Shown in pieces: positions 41,307 through 45,572 of a stretch of DNA of 45,572 nucleotides. A program made the translations under genes and the position numbers. This DNA comes from Pseudomonas taiwanensis DSM 21245. GTDB taxonomy: Bacteria > Pseudomonadota > Gammaproteobacteria > Pseudomonadales > Pseudomonadaceae. The notes beneath the pieces are model-generated. The model was not told the origin of the DNA, searched no databases, and worked only from the letters and a program-made list of their open reading frames with translations. Location of the stretch: NCBI RefSeq assembly GCF_000425785.1, contig NZ_AUEC01000042.1, positions 1-45,572 of the forward strand, read 5' to 3'. How positions within the stretch are numbered: position 1 is the first letter of the stretch; every line of letters starts with the position of its first letter.

Positions 41307-42860
41307 TCAGGTGATCGGCGCCGGGTTGAACAGCGTGATGTCGTTGTGCAGCTTGTGCTGCTCGGCCCAGGTCCGCTTGCGGCCGCTGGCCACGTCCAGG
41401 TAGTAGTGAAACAGCTCCCAGCCCAGTTCCTCGAGGGTCGAACGGCCACTGGCAATGCGCCCGGCGTCGATGTCGATCAGGTCAGGCCAGCGCTGGGCCA
41501 GTTCGGTCCGGGTGCAGACCTTGACCACCGGCGTCATGGCCAGGCCATAAGGCGTGCCGCGACCGGTGGTGAACACATGCAGGTTCATGCCTGCGGCCAG
41601 TTGCAGCGTGCCGCAGACGAAATCGCTGGCGGGGGTGGCGCAGAAGATCAGGCCTTTGCGCTTGACCCGCTCGCCAGGGCCAAGCACACCCTGGATGGCA
41701 CTGCTACCGGACTTGACGATAGAGCCCAGGGATTTTTCGACGATGTTGGACAGGCCGCCTTTCTTGTTGCCCGGTGTCGTGTTGGCGCTGCGGTCGGCCG
41801 CGCCTTGTTGCAGGTAGCGGTCGTACCAGTCCATCTCGCGCACCAGGGCATCGGCGACTTCCTGGTTCTCGGCGCGGGAGGTGAGCATGTAGATGGCGTC
41901 GCGCACTTCAGTCACTTCCGAGAACAGTACGGTAGCGCCGGCGCGTACCAGCAGGTCAGCGGCAAACCCCAGCGCCGGGTTGGCGGTGATGCCCGAGAAG
42001 GCATCGCTGCCACCACACTGCATGCCCAGAATCAACTCGCTGGCGGGTACCGTTTCGCGGCGGCGTTGATCGAGCTTCTTCAGGCGCGTTTCGGCCAGTT
42101 CCATGATCTGCTCGATCATTTCGACGAAGCCCAGGCTGGCATCCTGCAGGCGGTATAGCCACGGTTCGCTGAGGTCCACCGACGGGTCGTCATCGTGCAT
42201 CACCTGACTGGCCTGTAGCTTTTCGCAGCCCAGACTGATGACCAATGCCTCGCCGCCGAGATTCGGGTTGCGTGCCAGGTTGCGCACGGTACGGATGGGG
42301 ATGTAGGCGTCGCGCGCATTGATCGCCACGCCGCAGCCGTAGCTGTGGGTCAGTGCCACCACGTCGTCGACGTTCGGGTACTTGGGCAGCAGTTCGCTGC
42401 GGATGCGCTTGACCGCATGTTCGAGAACGCCGGTCACGCATTGCACCGTGGTGGTGATGCCAAGGATGTTGCGGGTACCGACGGTCCCATCGGCATTGCG
42501 ATAGCCTTCGAAGGTAAAGCCTTCCAGTGGCGGCAGGGGCGCGGGCACTGCGTCGCAGCGTGGCAGGCTGTCCAGTGCCGGGGCCGCTGGCATGGCCAGT
42601 TGGCTTTCCTGGACCCAACTGCCCTGGCGCAGGTCCTCAAGGGCGTACCCGATTATTTGCCCGTAACGGCGCACCGGCTCGCCCTTGGCGATGTTCACGG
42701 TGGCGACCTTGTGGCTCTGCGGTACACCCTCGATCAAGGTCAGGCCGTCGGCGAAGCGGGCGCCTTCGCCCAGGCCGCCGTCGTTGACCACCACCACGAC
42801 GTTATCGTCGTCGTGAAGGCGAACGTAGCGGGGCGAGTCTGAGTGTTCGATCAACTGCAT
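41307..42860 (-). CDS. garD: Galactarate dehydratase
   Basis: A 517-aa UxaA-family dehydratase with an N-terminal SAF domain (about 1-85) and the C-terminal UxaA domain with iron-ligand cysteines such as HSYGCGVAI, SLGCEKLQ, QCGGSDAFSG and VCGTLQ. GarD converts galactarate to 5-dehydro-4-deoxy-D-glucarate. The presence of KdgD and the dehydrogenase next to it fixes the pathway. Altronate dehydratase is the main alternative, but the neighbours favour galactarate. The 127-base gap to the dehydrogenase holds no gene. Confidence 0.88.
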   Translation of the reverse strand: MQLIEHSDSPRYVRLHDDDNVVVVVNDGGLGEGARFADGLTLIEGVPQSHKVATVNIAKGEPVRRYGQIIGYALEDLRQGSWVQESQLAMPAAPALDSLPRCDAVPAPLPPLEGFTFEGYRNADGTVGTRNILGITTTVQCVTGVLEHAVKRIRSELLPKYPNVDDVVALTHSYGCGVAINARDAYIPIRTVRNLARNPNLGGEALVISLGCEKLQASQVMHDDDPSVDLSEPWLYRLQDASLGFVEMIEQIMELAETRLKKLDQRRRETVPASELILGMQCGGSDAFSGITANPALGFAADLLVRAGATVLFSEVTEVRDAIYMLTSRAENQEVADALVREMDWYDRYLQQGAADRSANTTPGNKKGGLSNIVEKSLGSIVKSGSSAIQGVLGPGERVKRKGLIFCATPASDFVCGTLQLAAGMNLHVFTTGRGTPYGLAMTPVVKVCTRTELAQRWPDLIDIDAGRIASGRSTLEELGWELFHYYLDVASGRKRTWAEQHKLHNDITLFNPAPIT

Positions 42861-42938
42861 ATGGGGGCCCTGTTTGTCAGATTCTCAGGCGTTGTACGTC
42901 CGCCCGCCCACGGCATCCGCCGGCGCGGGCGTGCTCTG

Positions 42939-44303
42939 TCAGTGGCGAGAGCTGGCCAGCTCGCCAGTGGCGCGTAGCTCGGCTTCAGTCTTTGGGTCGT
43001 CGCGCAACTCGATCCGTTTGATCGGGCCGACGATCACCAAGTAGCTGAACACCGCCACCAGCGCGTTGGCGCCTACATACACCAGCGCCCACTTGAACGA
43101 ACCGGTGGCGCTGATGATGTAGCCGATGACGATTGGCGTGGTGATCGAGGCAATGTTGCCGAAGGTGTTGAACAGGCCACCGGACAACCCGGCGATCTGC
43201 TTGGGCGAGGTGTCGGCGACCACTGCCCAGCCCAACGCGCCGATGCCTTTGCCGAAGAAGGCCAGGGTCATGAATCCTACGACCATCCATTCGGCATCGA
43301 CGTAGTTGCAGAAGACCATGGTGGTCGACAGCAGCAGGCCACAGACGATGGGCAGCTTGCGGGCGAAGGTCAGCGAGTTGCCCCGTCGCAGCAGCCAGTC
43401 CGAGATCACCCCGCCAAGCACGCCACCGATGAAGCCGCACACTGCCGGCAGCGAGGCGATGAAGCCGGCCTTGAGGATGGTCATGCCACGTTCCTGCACC
43501 AGGTATACCGGGAACCAGGTGAGAAAGAAGTAGGTGATGGCGTTGATGCAATACTGGCCAAGATAGACGCCCAGCAACATGCGGCTGGTCAGCAGTTGCT
43601 TGATGTAGCCCCATTTGGGGCCTGCGTTATCGCCACGCTTTTGGTCCATGTCCACGAGGCCGCCGTTCTGCTCGATGTGTTCGAGCTCGTCCTGGCTGAT
43701 GCGTGGGTGCTGACGTGGGTTGTAGATGGTCTTCATCCACACCATCGAGAACAGGATCCCGAGCGCGCCCATCACCACGAATACGTGCTCCCAGCCGAAG
43801 CTGAACACGATCCAGCCCATGATCGGGGCGAACAATGCGGTGGCGAAGTATTGTGCCGAGTTGAAGATGGCCGAGGCGGTGCCGCGTTCCTGTGTAGGAA
43901 ACCAGGCCGCGACGATGCGGGCATTGCCCGGGAACGACGGGGCTTCGGCAAAACCGACCAGAAAGCGAAGGGTGAACAGGGTCACCACTGCCCAGGCCAC
44001 GGGCAAACCGCCGACGAAGCCTTGCAGCAGGGTGAACAGCGACCAGGTGAAGATGCTGAAGGCGTAGACGTTCTTGGAACCGAAACGATCGAGCAGCCAG
44101 CCACCAGGAATCTGGCCAGCCACGTAAGCCCATCCGAAGGCGGAGAAGATATAACCGAGGGTTACGGCGTCAATGCCGAGGTCTTTCTGCAGGCTGGAAC
44201 CTGCGATGGCGATGGTTGCTCTGTCGGCATAGTTGATCGTGGTCACCAGGAACAGCATGAACAGGATCAGGTAGCGCACATGCGTCTTTTTAGTCGCTTG
44301 CAT
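42939..44303 (-). CDS. MFS aldarate transporter (GudP-like)
   Basis: A 454-aa major facilitator of the ACS/GudP branch with 12 hydrophobic helices. Signatures include TTINYADRATIAIAGSS and GWAYVAGQIPGGWLLDRFGSKNV near the N-terminus, and PSFPGNARIVAAWFPTQERG. It takes up glucarate/galactarate with protons. It sits between kdgD and garD, on the same strand, which supports this. Glucarate and galactarate cannot be separated by sequence alone. Confidence 0.9.
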   Translation of the reverse strand: MQATKKTHVRYLILFMLFLVTTINYADRATIAIAGSSLQKDLGIDAVTLGYIFSAFGWAYVAGQIPGGWLLDRFGSKNVYAFSIFTWSLFTLLQGFVGGLPVAWAVVTLFTLRFLVGFAEAPSFPGNARIVAAWFPTQERGTASAIFNSAQYFATALFAPIMGWIVFSFGWEHVFVVMGALGILFSMVWMKTIYNPRQHPRISQDELEHIEQNGGLVDMDQKRGDNAGPKWGYIKQLLTSRMLLGVYLGQYCINAITYFFLTWFPVYLVQERGMTILKAGFIASLPAVCGFIGGVLGGVISDWLLRRGNSLTFARKLPIVCGLLLSTTMVFCNYVDAEWMVVGFMTLAFFGKGIGALGWAVVADTSPKQIAGLSGGLFNTFGNIASITTPIVIGYIISATGSFKWALVYVGANALVAVFSYLVIVGPIKRIELRDDPKTEAELRATGELASSRH

Positions 44304-44405
44304 GCTGGCAATACTCCCACTAGTTATTTTTGTGCGGGCTCACGAGTTGTAGCCGGAGTGGGGCATCCCACTCCGGTGGCGGCGATGGCAGGCCGCCGGG
44401 GGCGC

Positions 44406-45317
44406 TTATTGCGGACCCATCTTGTCCATCAGCGCTGCGAGCATTTCGTATTCTTCGCCAGTCAGGTCGGTCAGCGGGGTGCGTACCGGCCCTGCGTCGT
44501 AGCCGGCGAGCTTGGCCCCTGCCTTGACGATGCTGACGGCGTAACCGGCCTTGCGGTTACGGATGTCCAGGTATGGCAGGAAGAAATCGTCGATCAGCTT
44601 GGCCACGGTGGCGTGGTCGTCGCGGGCGATGGCGTTGTAGAAGTCCATCGCAGTTCTCGGGATGAAGTTGAATACCGCCGACGAGTAGACCGGCACACCA
44701 AGTGCCTTGTAGGCGGCAGCATACACCTCGGCGGTCGGCAGGCCACCCAGGTAGCTGAAGCGTTCGCCCAGACGGCGACGGATCGACACCATCAGCTCGA
44801 TGTCACCCAGGCCGTCCTTGTAGCCGATCAGGTTCGGGCAACGCTCGGCCAGCCTCTCCAGCTGTACCGCGTTAAGGCGGCAGACATTGCGGTTGTAGAC
44901 CACCACACCGATGTTCACCGATTTGCACACGGCCTCGACATGGGCTGCAACGCCGTCCTGGCTGGCTTCGGTCAAGTAGTGTGGCAGCAGCAGCAGGCCT
45001 TTGGCGCCCAAGCGCTCGGCTTCCTTCGCATATTCGATGGCCTGGCGGGTGGAGCCGCCGACGCCGGCGAGGATCGGCACCGACGTGGCGCAGGTGTCGA
45101 CCGCGGTCTTGATGATCTGGCTGTATTCGCTGGCGGCCAGCGAGAAGAATTCACCGGTGCCGCCTGCGGCGAACAGGGCGCTGGCGCCATAGGGGGCGAG
45201 CCATTCCAGGCGTTTGATGTAGCCGGCCTGGTTGAAATCGCCCTGGGCATTGAAATCGGTTACCGGGAACGACAGCAGGCCGTGGGAGAGGATGGATTTG
45301 AGTTCTTGTGGAGTCAT
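44406..45317 (-). CDS. kdgD: 5-dehydro-4-deoxyglucarate dehydratase
   Basis: A 303-aa DapA-family enzyme which dehydrates and decarboxylates 5-dehydro-4-deoxyglucarate to 2,5-dioxovalerate. The Schiff-base lysine is Lys167 (LIGYKDGLGD) and Tyr141 (VVVYNR) is the usual partner; AAGGTGEFFSL is the substrate loop. The ATG at 45317 (MTPQELK) gives the standard length; an ATG four codons upstream is possible. It is the first gene of the operon and lies 55 bases after the candidate operator. Confidence 0.93.
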   Translation of the reverse strand: MTPQELKSILSHGLLSFPVTDFNAQGDFNQAGYIKRLEWLAPYGASALFAAGGTGEFFSLAASEYSQIIKTAVDTCATSVPILAGVGGSTRQAIEYAKEAERLGAKGLLLLPHYLTEASQDGVAAHVEAVCKSVNIGVVVYNRNVCRLNAVQLERLAERCPNLIGYKDGLGDIELMVSIRRRLGERFSYLGGLPTAEVYAAAYKALGVPVYSSAVFNFIPRTAMDFYNAIARDDHATVAKLIDDFFLPYLDIRNRKAGYAVSIVKAGAKLAGYDAGPVRTPLTDLTGEEYEMLAALMDKMGPQ

Positions 45318-45372
45318 TGTTGTTGGCATCCTATGGCGCTTGGGTGACGAGTGATGTTCAGCGATGGATGTA

Positions 45373-45387
45373 AGTTATCGTACAACT
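45373..45387. promoter_or_regulatory. Candidate GntR operator of the galactarate operon
   Basis: AGTTATCGTACAACT has outer inverted arms AGTT/AACT. Its last 11 bases, ATCGTACAACT, are identical to those at 38458-38468 upstream of the GntR gene. It is 55 bases upstream of kdgD and suits repression of the operon. Confidence 0.6.
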
Positions 45388-45480
45388 ATGGTGTTGGCTA
45401 GTCCCTTTTGGGGATTTTTTGCTTGGGTGGTGCTTGTCTTGGGATTTGCGGCGTATGTCCGAAGAGGCGTAGCGCCTGGG

Positions 45481-45572
45481 AGATCGAGCGCCGCCCGCGC
45501 GGCGCATCGCGAGCAAGGCTCGCTCCTACGCTTGTTTCGGGCCAGTGATGTCAGTGGCCGATGCGCGACCGT
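45481..45572. repeat. Third REP copy at the window end
   Basis: 45481-45544 matches the left arm at 39302-39365 in the same orientation, with one base change (GTTTG to GCTTG). Beyond it TGCGCGACCG also recurs, so the element is longer and runs off the window. Together with the pair at 39.3 kb it brackets the galactarate operon. Confidence 0.8.

Noticed and set aside
43596..45347. 583-aa open frame antisense to gudP and kdgD
   Set aside because: It runs across two well-identified genes and their gap on the other strand, and no domain is visible.
1..45572. Prophage, integrative element or CRISPR array
   Set aside because: No integrase, phage structural gene, transposase, tRNA-adjacent repeat or regularly spaced repeat array could be found.

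Overview
The window is GC-rich, densely packed chromosomal DNA that looks like a Pseudomonas of the putida group. Three things suggest this: Pseudomonas-type REP elements, a complete malonate decarboxylase cluster of the pseudomonad type, and a galactarate block (kdgD, gudP-like, garD, semialdehyde dehydrogenase, GntR) in the order I recall from P. putida. No tRNA, rRNA, CRISPR array, integrase or transposase is visible.

Layout. 1-274: frameshifted tail of an RHS-repeat gene. 362-7738: malonate operon mdcABCDEGH plus transporter madLM, with the LysR regulator mdcR convergent (7828-8739). 8.8-11.4 kb: minus-strand flavin monooxygenase, class II aldolase and a decayed 2-hydroxyacid dehydrogenase, read from two promoter regions that look alike. 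11.6-16.5 kb: LysR regulator, GNAT acetyltransferase, LysE exporter, alpha/beta hydrolase, pirin, DUF1652 protein and one orphan. 16.6-21.4 kb: phosphoethanolamine-transferase-like sulfatase, LysR regulator, an SDR protein with an altered active site, and a periplasmic solute-binding protein. 21.4-27.1 kb: five-gene minus-strand operon for a periplasm-linked molybdenum hydroxylase (2Fe-2S subunit, Mo subunit, tri-haem cytochrome c, XdhC, MocA-like protein). 27.4-31.4 kb: OsmC-YcaO fusion, then a convergent GAF-PAS-PAS-GGDEF protein. 31.6-38.3 kb: methyltransferase, small secreted proteins, TonB-dependent siderophore receptor, YeeE/YedE-OsmC pair. 38.5-45.3 kb: galactarate catabolism and its likely GntR regulator, with near-identical REP copies on both sides of the operon.

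How the genes work together. MadLM imports malonate; MdcACDE decarboxylates it on the special ACP MdcC; MdcB and MdcG make and attach the prosthetic group; MdcH loads the first malonyl group. In the molybdenum operon electrons would pass from Mo cofactor to 2Fe-2S centres to the cytochrome, while XdhC and MocA mature the cofactor. In the last block GudP imports the aldarate, and GarD, KdgD and the dehydrogenase convert it to 2-oxoglutarate. An 11-bp motif is shared by the GntR gene's upstream region and the operon promoter 6.9 kb away.

Most of the window is ordinary metabolism. The items most worth a second look are the SDR protein that has lost its whole catalytic tetrad, a REP fragment read as part of mdcB, a hairpin over the mdcA ribosome binding site, the twin promoters at 10.07 and 11.44 kb, the YedE-OsmC pair, the shared GntR operator, and the REP copies flanking the galactarate operon. 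I found no convincing wholly new multi-gene system.
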